A DNA stretch of 36,975 nt, taken from Lachnospiraceae bacterium. GTDB lineage: Bacteria; Bacillota; Clostridia; Lachnospirales; Lachnospiraceae. The notes beneath the pieces were generated by a model. It was not told where the DNA came from, made no database searches, and saw only the letters and a program-made list of their open reading frames with translations. The position numbers and the translations under genes were made by a program. Shown here piece by piece: positions 17,224 to 25,024 of the stretch. The stretch spans positions 1-36,975 of the forward strand of contig JAQXXU010000038.1 in assembly GCA_029226225.1 (NCBI GenBank), read 5' to 3'. The stretch's first letter is position 1. Each line of letters starts with the position of its first letter.

Positions 17224-17367
17224 AGTACCATAAAAGACTATACACCTACAAAGATGGACGCATTGACAGATATAGCGGATAGTATAGACGATTTTGATAG
17301 GTCACGCACTAGTCACGCAGAAATCATACCGTTTCAAAGAAAAGAAAAACACCTCGAAAGCCTTTAA
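17224..17367 (+). pseudogene. Tyrosine integrase C-terminal fossil beside tRNA operon
   Basis: Reading STIKDYTPTKMDALTDIADSIDDFDRSRTSHAEIIPFQRKEKHLESL* resembles an integrase tail (DYTHT-like motif); preceded by an in-frame stop. Confidence 0.45.
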
Positions 17368-17387
17368 AAAGGGTCTTTCAAGGTGTT
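17341..17387 (-). terminator. tRNA operon terminator
   Basis: Minus strand AACACCTTGAAAG...CTTTCGAGGTGTTTTTCTTTTC. Confidence 0.85.
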
Positions 17388-17395
17388 ATAATTCG

Positions 17396-17468
17396 TGAGG
17401 CATGGGGGATTTGAACCCCCGACAACTTGATTAAAAGTCAAGTGCTCTACCAACTGAGCTAATACCCC
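17396..17468 (-). tRNA. tRNA-Lys(TTT)
   Basis: GGGGTATTAGCTCAGTTGGTAGAGCACTTGACTTTTAATCAAG...GGTTCAAATCCCCCATGCCTCA; cloverleaf. Confidence 0.95.
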
Positions 17469-17472
17469 GTAT

Positions 17473-17544
17473 CTGGGCCAGCCGGATTCGAACCGGCGAA
17501 TGCAGGAATCAAAATCCTGTGCCTTACCGCTTGGCGATAGCCCA
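17473..17544 (-). tRNA. tRNA-Gln(TTG)
   Basis: TGGGCTATCGCCAAGCGGTAAGGCACAGGATTTTGATTCCTG...GGTTCGAATCCGGCTGGCCCAG. Confidence 0.95.
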
Positions 17545-17596
17545 ACGCGGATGAAATCCGACTAGAAAAATATAAGAGCAGTAGTAGTACTGCGCC

Positions 17597-17672
17597 GGGT
17601 GGATAAAGGGATTCGAACCCTTGGCCTCCAGAGCCACAATCTGGCGCGCTAACCAGCTGCGCTATACCCACC
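17597..17672 (-). tRNA. tRNA-His(GTG)
   Basis: GGTGGGTATAGCGCAGCTGGTTAGCGCGCCAGATTGTGGCTCTGG...; encoded G-1. Confidence 0.95.
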
Positions 17673-17706
17673 ATATATGCGTCCCAGGAGTATACCCAGG
17701 AAAAAA

Positions 17707-17780
<74 letters not shown>

Positions 17781-17787
17781 ATATAAA

Positions 17788-17858
17788 AGCAGGTGATGAG
17801 AATCGAACTCACGTATCCAGCTTGGAAGGCTGGTGTTCTACCATTGAACTACACCTGC
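17788..17858 (-). tRNA. tRNA-Gly(TCC)
   Basis: GCAGGTGTAGTTCAATGGTAGAACACCAGCCTTCCAAGCTGG...CACCTGCT. Confidence 0.95.
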
Positions 17859-17928
17859 ACGTCACCTCAGACTCTGTCGAGTCTCCTTTTCCCCCACGAA
17901 TCAGGATTCGTAGGAACCCCTCTGATCA

Positions 17929-18003
17929 TCGAGGTGACAGGATTCGAACCTGCGACCCCCTGGTCCCAAACCAGGTGCTCTAGCCAAACTGAGCCACACC
18001 TCG
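17929..18003 (-). tRNA. tRNA-Pro(TGG)
   Basis: CGAGGTGTGGCTCAGTTTGGCTAGAGCACCTGGTTTGGGACCAGG...CACCTCGA. Confidence 0.95.
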
Positions 18004-18051
18004 TAAATATCTCGCGTTTGCCTTTTTGTCTCTCTCGCAAACGCAAGATAT

Positions 18052-18080
18052 ATTCTATTACAATCACATCTCCTTGTCAA
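18052..18080 (-). promoter_or_regulatory. tRNA operon promoter
   Basis: Minus strand TTGACA, 17 nt, TAGAAT. Confidence 0.75.
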
Positions 18081-18097
18081 GGACTTTTTTAAAAAAA

Positions 18098-18715
18098 TTA
18101 GTTTTTTCCTTTGAGCACCGGAGAAATCCGCTTGTATATGAGAAAAGTGATCACTACATCGATCATTCCCTTGACAAAAGTGAACGGCATATTAAAGCAA
18201 CAGATCGACTGTTCTACGGACTTCATGGAAGGTATGATAGCCTGGTAAGCACGAAGGACAGCTTCTTTTGGCATGAACTTATAGTACACAGGGTATACAA
18301 GCCAGATGTTCGATGGAATGCTGACTACTGCCATGCAGATCGCACCGGCGAATGAGGCTATTACAGCGCCTTTTTTGGTTTTGTTGAATTTATAGACGAA
18401 ACCGGCTACAGCTACGAAGACAGCGCCGAGGATGAAGTTCGACAGCTCTCCTATGCCGCCAGAGGTGGACAGAGGCAGGTGGAGTAGATTTTTTATCAGC
18501 TCGATAAAAATACCGCAGACAGGACCCATGGCAAAAGAACCGATAAGAGCCGGCAGATCAGAAAAATCGAATTTGATGAAGACCGGCATTATAAAAGGAA
18601 CCGGAAGCTCGATCATCTGCAGTACAAAGGCACATGCAGAAAGGACTCCGGTGACAGCTATGTAACGGACCCTGCGCCTTGAAGTGCTGCGAGGGGTAGT
18701 GGTGTTTGCAGACAT
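18098..18715 (-). CDS. ECF transporter S component, RibU-like
   Basis: Multi-TM, FIKFDFSDLPALIGSFAMGPVCGIFIELIKNLLH typical of ECF S components. Confidence 0.85.
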   Translation of the reverse strand: MSANTTTPRSTSRRRVRYIAVTGVLSACAFVLQMIELPVPFIMPVFIKFDFSDLPALIGSFAMGPVCGIFIELIKNLLHLPLSTSGGIGELSNFILGAVFVAVAGFVYKFNKTKKGAVIASFAGAICMAVVSIPSNIWLVYPVYYKFMPKEAVLRAYQAIIPSMKSVEQSICCFNMPFTFVKGMIDVVITFLIYKRISPVLKGKN

Positions 18716-18818
18716 AAAAACTCCTTCTTATTGTAAAACTGTTTTTTTTCTGCTAGTATTATAAGGAGAAAAGAAACAGATGTCAATTGCATTATTACAG
18801 TGGGGTTAGAATGGCTAT

Positions 18819-20555
18819 ATGCCAAGACAGAGATTAAAAATAGGAGACCTGCTCCTGAATGCAGGAGTTATAAATGAACAGCAGCTGAAAAAAGCACTTG
18901 ATTACTCCAAGGAGCAGAGACAGAAGGGAAATGCTAAAAGACTAGGAGACTGTCTCCGAGAGCTTGGATTTGTGACAGACAGGCAGGTTGCGGAAGCGCT
19001 TGCAAGTCAGCTGAACTTACAGCTCGTAGATCTTCAGGGATTTACACTTAGCAAAGAGATGCAGGAGCTGATACCGGGAGCTACTCTCAGAAAGCATTCG
19101 GTTCTTCCGTTGGGATATGATCCGAAGGATCCGCAGGCTATTTTTCTGGCTATGTCAGATCCGCTTGATATAGTGGCGATAGATGATGTAGAGATCATCA
19201 CGAACTGCCGCGTAGAACAGTGTGTTGCTACCCAGACAGAGATTCAGGCTATACTCGACCGTTACTTCGGAAGCGAAGAGGCCATGACAGCCGCGAAGAA
19301 GTTTTCGAAGCAGAGACAGGAGAGGATCCAGGCTGACAGGGAGGTAGAAGAGCAGGCAGAGCGGGAGCTGGCAAACGCGCCTATAGTACAGCTGGTCCGT
19401 ACGATCATAGAGCAGGCAGTCAGATCTCGCGCATCGGATATCCATATAGACGCTCTTGAGCGTGAAGTCAGGATCAGGTTCAGGATCGATGGAGTCCTGG
19501 TCGAGAAGCTGCGCTACGATATCTCGATCCTTGCGGCATTATCTACCCGAATCAAGATCATCTCCGGACTTGACATAGCTGAGCGCCGCCGCCCACAGTC
19601 AGGCCGAATGACAGCCAGTGTAGATGATGTAGAGTATGATATCCGAGTCGAAGTCCTACCGACATCATTCGGAGAGAAGATAGTTATGCGACTTGCCAGA
19701 GCGAATGCGCTTACCAGGGACAAGTCAGAGCTTGGCATCCAGCCATACGAGATGAAAAAATTCAACCGGATCCTAAAGCACCCGAATGGTATCATCCTTG
19801 TTACCGGGCCTACAGGATCAGGAAAGTCTACGACTCTGTATACAGCATTATCAGAGCTGAATACTCCGGAGGTAAATATCCTGACAGTAGAGGACCCTGT
19901 CGAGGCGAATATCCCCGGCATAAACCAGGTACAGGTAAACCCGAAGGCAGGGCTTACCTTTGCTTCAGCCCTGAGGTCTTTCCTTCGTCAGGATCCTGAT
20001 ATCATCATGGTAGGAGAGATCCGTGATACAGAGACAGCCCAGATAGCAGTCCAGGCATCGATCACCGGACACCTCGTGGTAAGTACAGTCCATACAAACG
20101 GTTCAGCAGCCACGATCACACGACTTGAGGACATGGGTATAGAGTCGTACCTGTTAGCAGACTCCATCACAGGGATCATAGCCCAGAGACTAGTCAGACG
20201 CCTCTGTCCTGACTGCAAGGAGACGAGGTACGCAGATGAGCTGGAGATGAAATTGTTAGGACTTGAAGGACAGAAGCCGCGGAAGATCTGTGTCCCGCAT
20301 CCGGGCGGCTGCCCGAAGTGCAACGGTACAGGCTACTATGGCCGTATCGGTATCTACGAGATCATGGAGATGACAAGCCACTTGAAGCAGATCGTGGCAA
20401 AGAGCCTTGGTACGAAGGAACTCGAGGAAGAAGCCAGGAAGGAAGGTCTGCGAACTCTCCGTGATAATGCCGCAGAGTATGTACTCGAAGGGGTGACCTC
20501 GATTTCAGAGATGCTTAAAGTAGCTGCTGTGGAAACTGATGATATAGTTCTGTAA
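18819..20555 (+). CDS. pilB: Type II secretion/type IV pilus assembly ATPase (GspE/PilB)
   Basis: GPTGSGKSTTLY, RQDPDIIMVGEIRDTETAQIA, tetracysteine CPDC..CPKC. Confidence 0.95.
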   Translation: MPRQRLKIGDLLLNAGVINEQQLKKALDYSKEQRQKGNAKRLGDCLRELGFVTDRQVAEALASQLNLQLVDLQGFTLSKEMQELIPGATLRKHSVLPLGYDPKDPQAIFLAMSDPLDIVAIDDVEIITNCRVEQCVATQTEIQAILDRYFGSEEAMTAAKKFSKQRQERIQADREVEEQAERELANAPIVQLVRTIIEQAVRSRASDIHIDALEREVRIRFRIDGVLVEKLRYDISILAALSTRIKIISGLDIAERRRPQSGRMTASVDDVEYDIRVEVLPTSFGEKIVMRLARANALTRDKSELGIQPYEMKKFNRILKHPNGIILVTGPTGSGKSTTLYTALSELNTPEVNILTVEDPVEANIPGINQVQVNPKAGLTFASALRSFLRQDPDIIMVGEIRDTETAQIAVQASITGHLVVSTVHTNGSAATITRLEDMGIESYLLADSITGIIAQRLVRRLCPDCKETRYADELEMKLLGLEGQKPRKICVPHPGGCPKCNGTGYYGRIGIYEIMEMTSHLKQIVAKSLGTKELEEEARKEGLRTLRDNAAEYVLEGVTSISEMLKVAAVETDDIVL

Positions 20556-20564
20556 ATATAAAGA

Positions 20565-20593
20565 TTGTCAAAACAAAAAGAAAATGCTATAAT
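20565..20593 (+). promoter_or_regulatory. pilT promoter
   Basis: TTGTCA, 17 nt, TATAAT. Confidence 0.6.
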
Positions 20594-20688
20594 CTGATAG
20601 CTGCCTACAGGCGGACGGTTTTAGCAAAAATACTTTTCTCTATATTACATTTCTGACATTCATTAGTCAAATAGAAAGCGAAACGAAA

Positions 20689-21747
20689 ATGATCACAGAC
20701 TTTGATGAACTGGTAGTAAAGGCAAAGGACACGAATGCATCCGATATCCATGTAGGTGTCGGTCAGGCTCCGTGTCTTCGTGTGGACGGCAGGGTACAGC
20801 CGCTCGGCGAGGAGAAGTACGGCCCACAGCACATGGCTGCCATCCTCGATAAAATGCTTACTGTCGAGCAGGCCAAAGAACTGAAGGAAGTCGGAGAGCT
20901 CGATATGCCTTATTCTATACCGGGAGTAGCCCGACTCCGTATAAATGTCTACCGCCAGAGGGGAACCTACGCAGTGGCAGCCAGACTTTTAAACCCTACG
21001 ATACCAAAGCCATCAGACCTGGGCATACCTCAGTCAGTGGTCAAATGCTGTGATAAGAAGAGAGGACTGATACTTTTTACAGGACCTACAGGATCAGGTA
21101 AGTCTACATCACTTGCTTCACTTATCGACTATGTGAACGAGAAGTATCCGTATCATATCATCACTTTTGAGGACCCTGTCGAGTACCTGCATCATCATAA
21201 AAAAAGTATCGTACACCAGAGAGAGGTCGGAACAGATACGAGATCCTATGCCGCCGCCCTGCGTGGGGCACTCCGTGAGGACCCTGATGTCATTCTCGTA
21301 GGAGAGATGCGTGACTTGGAGACTATCTCCCTTGCGTGCACGGCAGCAGAGACCGGACATCTGGTATTCTCGACACTGCATACAGTAAGCGCGGTAGATA
21401 CAGTAAACCGAATCATCGATGTATTTCCTCCTCATCAGCAGTCACAGATCAGGACCCAGCTCGCGGATATCCTCGAGTGCGTGGTAGCGGAGCAGCTTCT
21501 TCCGAGAATTGAGGGAAAAGGCCGTATCGGCGCCTTTGAGGTAATGCTTGGTAACATGGCTATAAGAAACTACATCCGTGAGGGTAAGACCTTCCAGATC
21601 ACTTCCACGATGCAGACTTCCCGCGCGCAGGGAATGATCACTATGGACGAGTGCCTCCAGCAGCTTTACTCGAACGGAGAGATCAGCCGTGATACGGCCA
21701 TCAGATTTGCCCGTGATAAGGTCGCCCAGGAAGCCCGTCTCATGTGA
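20689..21747 (+). CDS. pilT: Type IV pilus twitching ATPase PilT
   Basis: SDIHVGVGQAPCLRVDG, GPTGSGKSTSLASLIDY, LREDPDVILVGEMRDLETI. Confidence 0.95.
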   Translation: MITDFDELVVKAKDTNASDIHVGVGQAPCLRVDGRVQPLGEEKYGPQHMAAILDKMLTVEQAKELKEVGELDMPYSIPGVARLRINVYRQRGTYAVAARLLNPTIPKPSDLGIPQSVVKCCDKKRGLILFTGPTGSGKSTSLASLIDYVNEKYPYHIITFEDPVEYLHHHKKSIVHQREVGTDTRSYAAALRGALREDPDVILVGEMRDLETISLACTAAETGHLVFSTLHTVSAVDTVNRIIDVFPPHQQSQIRTQLADILECVVAEQLLPRIEGKGRIGAFEVMLGNMAIRNYIREGKTFQITSTMQTSRAQGMITMDECLQQLYSNGEISRDTAIRFARDKVAQEARLM

Positions 21748-21875
21748 AAAGTTTCCTGAGGAAGCGGTTGCATCTAAACTGATACAATAATTTATTAAAA
21801 CTCTCTTCACAAGGGAACTGTTTTGTGTTAATATTTTCTTTAGAATTTGAACACAGATTTTTCGAGGTCTAACAC

Positions 21876-23090
21876 TTGAGTAATTATAACTACACAGTCA
21901 TAGGAAAGGATGGGAAGCAGAAGAAAGGCACGCTTGAAGCCGACACCAGAGACCTGGCGATCGGTGAGCTGAAAGTCGAAGGAAACACGATAATCGCCCT
22001 CGAGGAAGCCAATGCCCTGAATGCGAACATCTCCCTTGACATAGGAGGTAAGCCCACTTCGAGAGACATGTCGGTATTCTGCCGGCAGTTCGTCTCGATA
22101 GTAGAGGCTGGAGTTCCTGTTATTTCGGCGCTTCAGATGCTCTCAGAGCAGACACAGAACAAGCGCCTCCGCGAAGCCATAGTAGGCTGCAAGAAGTCGA
22201 TAGAAAAAGGCTCTACCTTAGCAGACGCGATGCGGCAGTACCCGCAGATCTTCTCCAAGATATTCGTCACGATGGTAGAAGCCGGTGAGCAGTCTGGTTC
22301 ACTCGCAAAGTCATTTTCCAGAATGGGAATGCAGTACGAGAAAGAGCATACCCTAAAGGCCATGGTAAAAAAGACCTCGATCTATCCGACGGTTCTTATC
22401 ATAGTTACTATCATAGTGGTTATCATCATGCTCTCCTTCGTCGTTCCGACGTTTAGGGACATGCTTGAAAGCCTTGACACGCCGCTGCCGCGAGTTACGA
22501 TCTTCGTACTGAACTTATCGAATGTGATCAAAAAATACTGGTACATCATCGCGACAGTGGTGGTGCTTATAGTAGCAGGATATCAGACGGCGAAGCGGAC
22601 GCCTGGAGGAAAGGAATTCCTCGACAAAACTCAGCTAAAAATGCCGAAGCTCGGAGACTTGAAGACCAAGGAAAATGCCGCGGCCTTTACGAGAACTCTG
22701 GCGACACTCCTGGCTACCGGTATTCCTATGATGGAAGCGCTTTCCATCACGGCAGGGACGCTTACGAACGTGATGTTCGAAAAGGCAGTCATGGCTGCCA
22801 GGGACGCCGTGTCGATGGGGTCGAACCTCTCGATGCCGCTTAAGGATTCGGCAGTCTTTCCTCCGCTGGTCTATCATATGATAGGCATCGGAGAGAGCAC
22901 CGGTGACATCGATGGCATGCTTGATAAAGTAGCCGACTACTACGATGAAGAGGTAAAGGAAGCCACAGAACAGCTGATGGCACTCCTGGAGCCTCTGATC
23001 ATCATCGCTCTCGCTGTCATCGTAGGAACCATCATCATGAGTGTCATCCTTCCGATGGCATCTATGTATAAATCCCTTGACAGAGCATAA
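21876..23090 (+). CDS. pilC: Type IV pilus inner-membrane platform PilC/GspF (TTG start)
   Basis: FCRQFVSIVEAGVPVISAL, FTRTLATLLATGIPMMEAL, C-terminal TMs. Confidence 0.95.
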   Translation: MSNYNYTVIGKDGKQKKGTLEADTRDLAIGELKVEGNTIIALEEANALNANISLDIGGKPTSRDMSVFCRQFVSIVEAGVPVISALQMLSEQTQNKRLREAIVGCKKSIEKGSTLADAMRQYPQIFSKIFVTMVEAGEQSGSLAKSFSRMGMQYEKEHTLKAMVKKTSIYPTVLIIVTIIVVIIMLSFVVPTFRDMLESLDTPLPRVTIFVLNLSNVIKKYWYIIATVVVLIVAGYQTAKRTPGGKEFLDKTQLKMPKLGDLKTKENAAAFTRTLATLLATGIPMMEALSITAGTLTNVMFEKAVMAARDAVSMGSNLSMPLKDSAVFPPLVYHMIGIGESTGDIDGMLDKVADYYDEEVKEATEQLMALLEPLIIIALAVIVGTIIMSVILPMASMYKSLDRA

Positions 23091-23192
23091 ATCTTCTGGG
23101 AGAGATGTATGAATGACAAATGGGTTATCATGGCGCTGCAGGGAGCGCCTGGTAGATAAATGTAAACAAACGCTTAAAGGAGAAAAAACAAA

Positions 23193-23732
23193 ATGAAAAA
23201 TTTACTTGCAAAAAGAGTAAAGAAGAACAACAAGGGCTTTACCCTCGTAGAGCTCATCATCGTAATCGCTATTATTGCTATCCTTGTAGCAGTACTGGCA
23301 CCGAACTATGTAAAGTATGTAGAGAAGTCAAGATGGTCTGCTGATCAGAATACATCATCAGAGCTTCTGTCGGAGGTTAAAACTGCAATAGTTACTGCTC
23401 AGGAAGATTCTGCTACTGGTGTTGGAAGCTTTATTATAAAAATGGATAAAAATGGTACAGCATTTGAAGGTACAAAAGAGACAAATATTGAAACGGCATT
23501 AGATAATGCGGATAAAGATTGGCAGAAAGGCGTAGTTAAGCACACTAAAGACCAGAAAATAAAAATAAAAGATAAGAGCGGCGCAAGTAGTGAAAAAACA
23601 GTTGCCGCAGGAGCTGATTACTATGTTGTATATGATTCTGCCAGTGATAAAGTAGCAGGTGGTTGGGGTGCAAACGCAAAAGATGCTACTGAAATCGACG
23701 TAACTCCATCAGGAGCACCAAAGGCATCATAA
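23193..23732 (+). CDS. Type IV pilin-like protein
   Basis: Prepilin signal KNNKG|FTLVELIIVIAIIAILVAVLAPNYVKYVEKSR. Confidence 0.95.
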   Translation: MKNLLAKRVKKNNKGFTLVELIIVIAIIAILVAVLAPNYVKYVEKSRWSADQNTSSELLSEVKTAIVTAQEDSATGVGSFIIKMDKNGTAFEGTKETNIETALDNADKDWQKGVVKHTKDQKIKIKDKSGASSEKTVAAGADYYVVYDSASDKVAGGWGANAKDATEIDVTPSGAPKAS

Positions 23733-23763
23733 TCTTGTGCCAAGGGGAACATACACCTTGATA

Positions 23764-23871
23764 TGTCAACAGTGACAGGTACCCTGTGTCAATGGGTGTG
23801 TCAATGGGGACGCGTTCAACTGACACATTTTAGGATGTGTCAACTTTGCCAGTCCCCCTGACACATTTTTC
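23764..23871. repeat. REP-like inverted repeats (TGTGTCA.../...TGACACA)
   Basis: Several TGTGTCA and TGACACATTTT arms plus core AGTGACAGGTAC (23771-23782), shared with 24655-24666. Confidence 0.65.
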
Positions 23872-23980
23872 CAATGCTGCGGAGCTGGGGCTGTAACAGC
23901 CGGCAAACGGCTCCGGTCATTTTTTAAATGAATGATCATAAGGCCGCTCCGCAGCCATATCCATAAAAGTATATAATCGA

Positions 23981-24013
23981 TTTTCCCCGGTCCCCTGGCC
24001 GGGGGATTTTTTT
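23981..24013 (+). terminator. Terminator hairpin, copy 1 of a 33-bp exact repeat
   Basis: TTTTCCCCGGTCCCCTGGCCGGGGGATTTTTTT. Confidence 0.85.
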
Positions 24014-24132
24014 ACCCATTTACAGTAGACTATTCTTTAGAATCGTGATATTATAAAATTCATATCGGACATTTTCTGAAAGAAGACTTATGAAATATTA
24101 TTGCACTATAGAACAGAGAAGGGAGAAGAGGA

Positions 24133-24516
24133 ATGAGGGGAAAGATAGACTTATCAGATCTTAGGGATCTTCCGGAAGAGCACGAGTTCAGAGTTGCCAG
24201 ATACTTTGCTGATCTGGGAAAAGATGTGAAGTTCATTCAACGCAGTAATATCCCGAATGTACATACGCCGGATATACATATGGATGGCCTTGACTGGGAA
24301 ATCAAGTGTCCGCAGGGAAGTGGGAGAAATGTGATGGCACATAACTTTATTAAGGCACTGGCACAATCGAGGAATATAATCATCGATCTACGACGATGCA
24401 GCATGGATGATAGTAAGTCAGTTAAGGAGCTTAAGAAACTTTTTAAGGAAAAGACAAGAGCTAAAAAACTGTTGATTATAATGAAAAACGGAGAACTGAT
24501 AGAAAATTCACGCTAG
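24133..24516 (+). CDS. Stand-alone CdiA-CT-like (PD-(D/E)XK-type) nuclease domain protein
   Basis: 127 aa; TPDIHMDGLDWEIKCPQGSGRN...ALAQSRNIIIDLRR matches the remembered pattern PDhhhDGxxWExKsPxG...QSxNIIIDLRR of CdiA C-terminal tRNase domains. Confidence 0.7.
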   Translation: MRGKIDLSDLRDLPEEHEFRVARYFADLGKDVKFIQRSNIPNVHTPDIHMDGLDWEIKCPQGSGRNVMAHNFIKALAQSRNIIIDLRRCSMDDSKSVKELKKLFKEKTRAKKLLIIMKNGELIENSR

Positions 24517-24543
24517 AACTTAACGACAATTCCAATAAAAAAG

Positions 24544-24628
24544 TTGACAATTTTGGTAAATGTGATATTATACGTATAAGAGAAGCCCGATCCACTGTGT
24601 TAACAGAGGACCGAGGGCTTTTTCTTTT
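24544..24628 (+). ncRNA. Very short hairpin RNA: promoter followed directly by terminator
   Basis: TTGACA (24544-24549) with TATTAT-type -10 (24566-24571), then AAGCCC (24583-24588)/GGGCTT (24615-24620), inner CTGT-GTTA-ACAG, TTTTTCTTTTT. Confidence 0.55.
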
Positions 24629-24641
24629 TGACTATTTATCT

Positions 24642-24680
24642 AAAATGTGTCAGTAGTGACAGGTACGACTGGCACATTTT
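24642..24680. repeat. REP-like inverted repeat copy
   Basis: AAAATGTGTCAGT (24642-24654)/ACTGGCACATTTT (24668-24680), one mismatch, with core AGTGACAGGTAC. Confidence 0.7.
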
Positions 24681-24710
24681 TCCCCGGTCCCCTGGCCGGG
24701 GGATTTTTTT
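24678..24710 (+). terminator. Terminator hairpin, copy 2 of the 33-bp exact repeat
   Basis: Identical to 23981-24013. Confidence 0.85.
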
Positions 24711-24719
24711 GATAAACAA

Positions 24720-24748
24720 TTGACGTACATTATCATGTACAGTATAAT
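24720..24748 (+). promoter_or_regulatory. yefM-yoeB promoter with palindromic operator in spacer
   Basis: TTGACG, 17 nt, TATAAT; palindrome GTACAT-TATC-ATGTAC at 24725-24740. Confidence 0.75.
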
Positions 24749-24769
24749 GCTGATAGAAAGGAGCGCGCC

Positions 24770-25024
24770 ATGATAGCTACAAACAGTACACAGTTCAGAG
24801 AGCATATGAAAAGAGATATGGACAGGGTTTCGGATGATTGTGAGCCGCTCGTTATCACGAGGAAGAAAGACAGGAATCTGGTTCTTATCTCGGAAGAGAT
24901 GTATAACAACCTCGTAGAGAATATCTATGTGATGGGCGATAAGGCTAATTATAACTGGCTCATGGAATCTAAAAAGCAGGCAGAAGAAGGCAGACTGATA
25001 ACACAGGAGAGGGCAGATGATTAG
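24770..25024 (+). CDS. yefM: YefM/Phd family antitoxin
   Basis: MIATNSTQFREHMKRDMDRVSDDCEPLVITRKKDRNLVLISEEMYNNL. Confidence 0.9.
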   Translation: MIATNSTQFREHMKRDMDRVSDDCEPLVITRKKDRNLVLISEEMYNNLVENIYVMGDKANYNWLMESKKQAEEGRLITQERADD

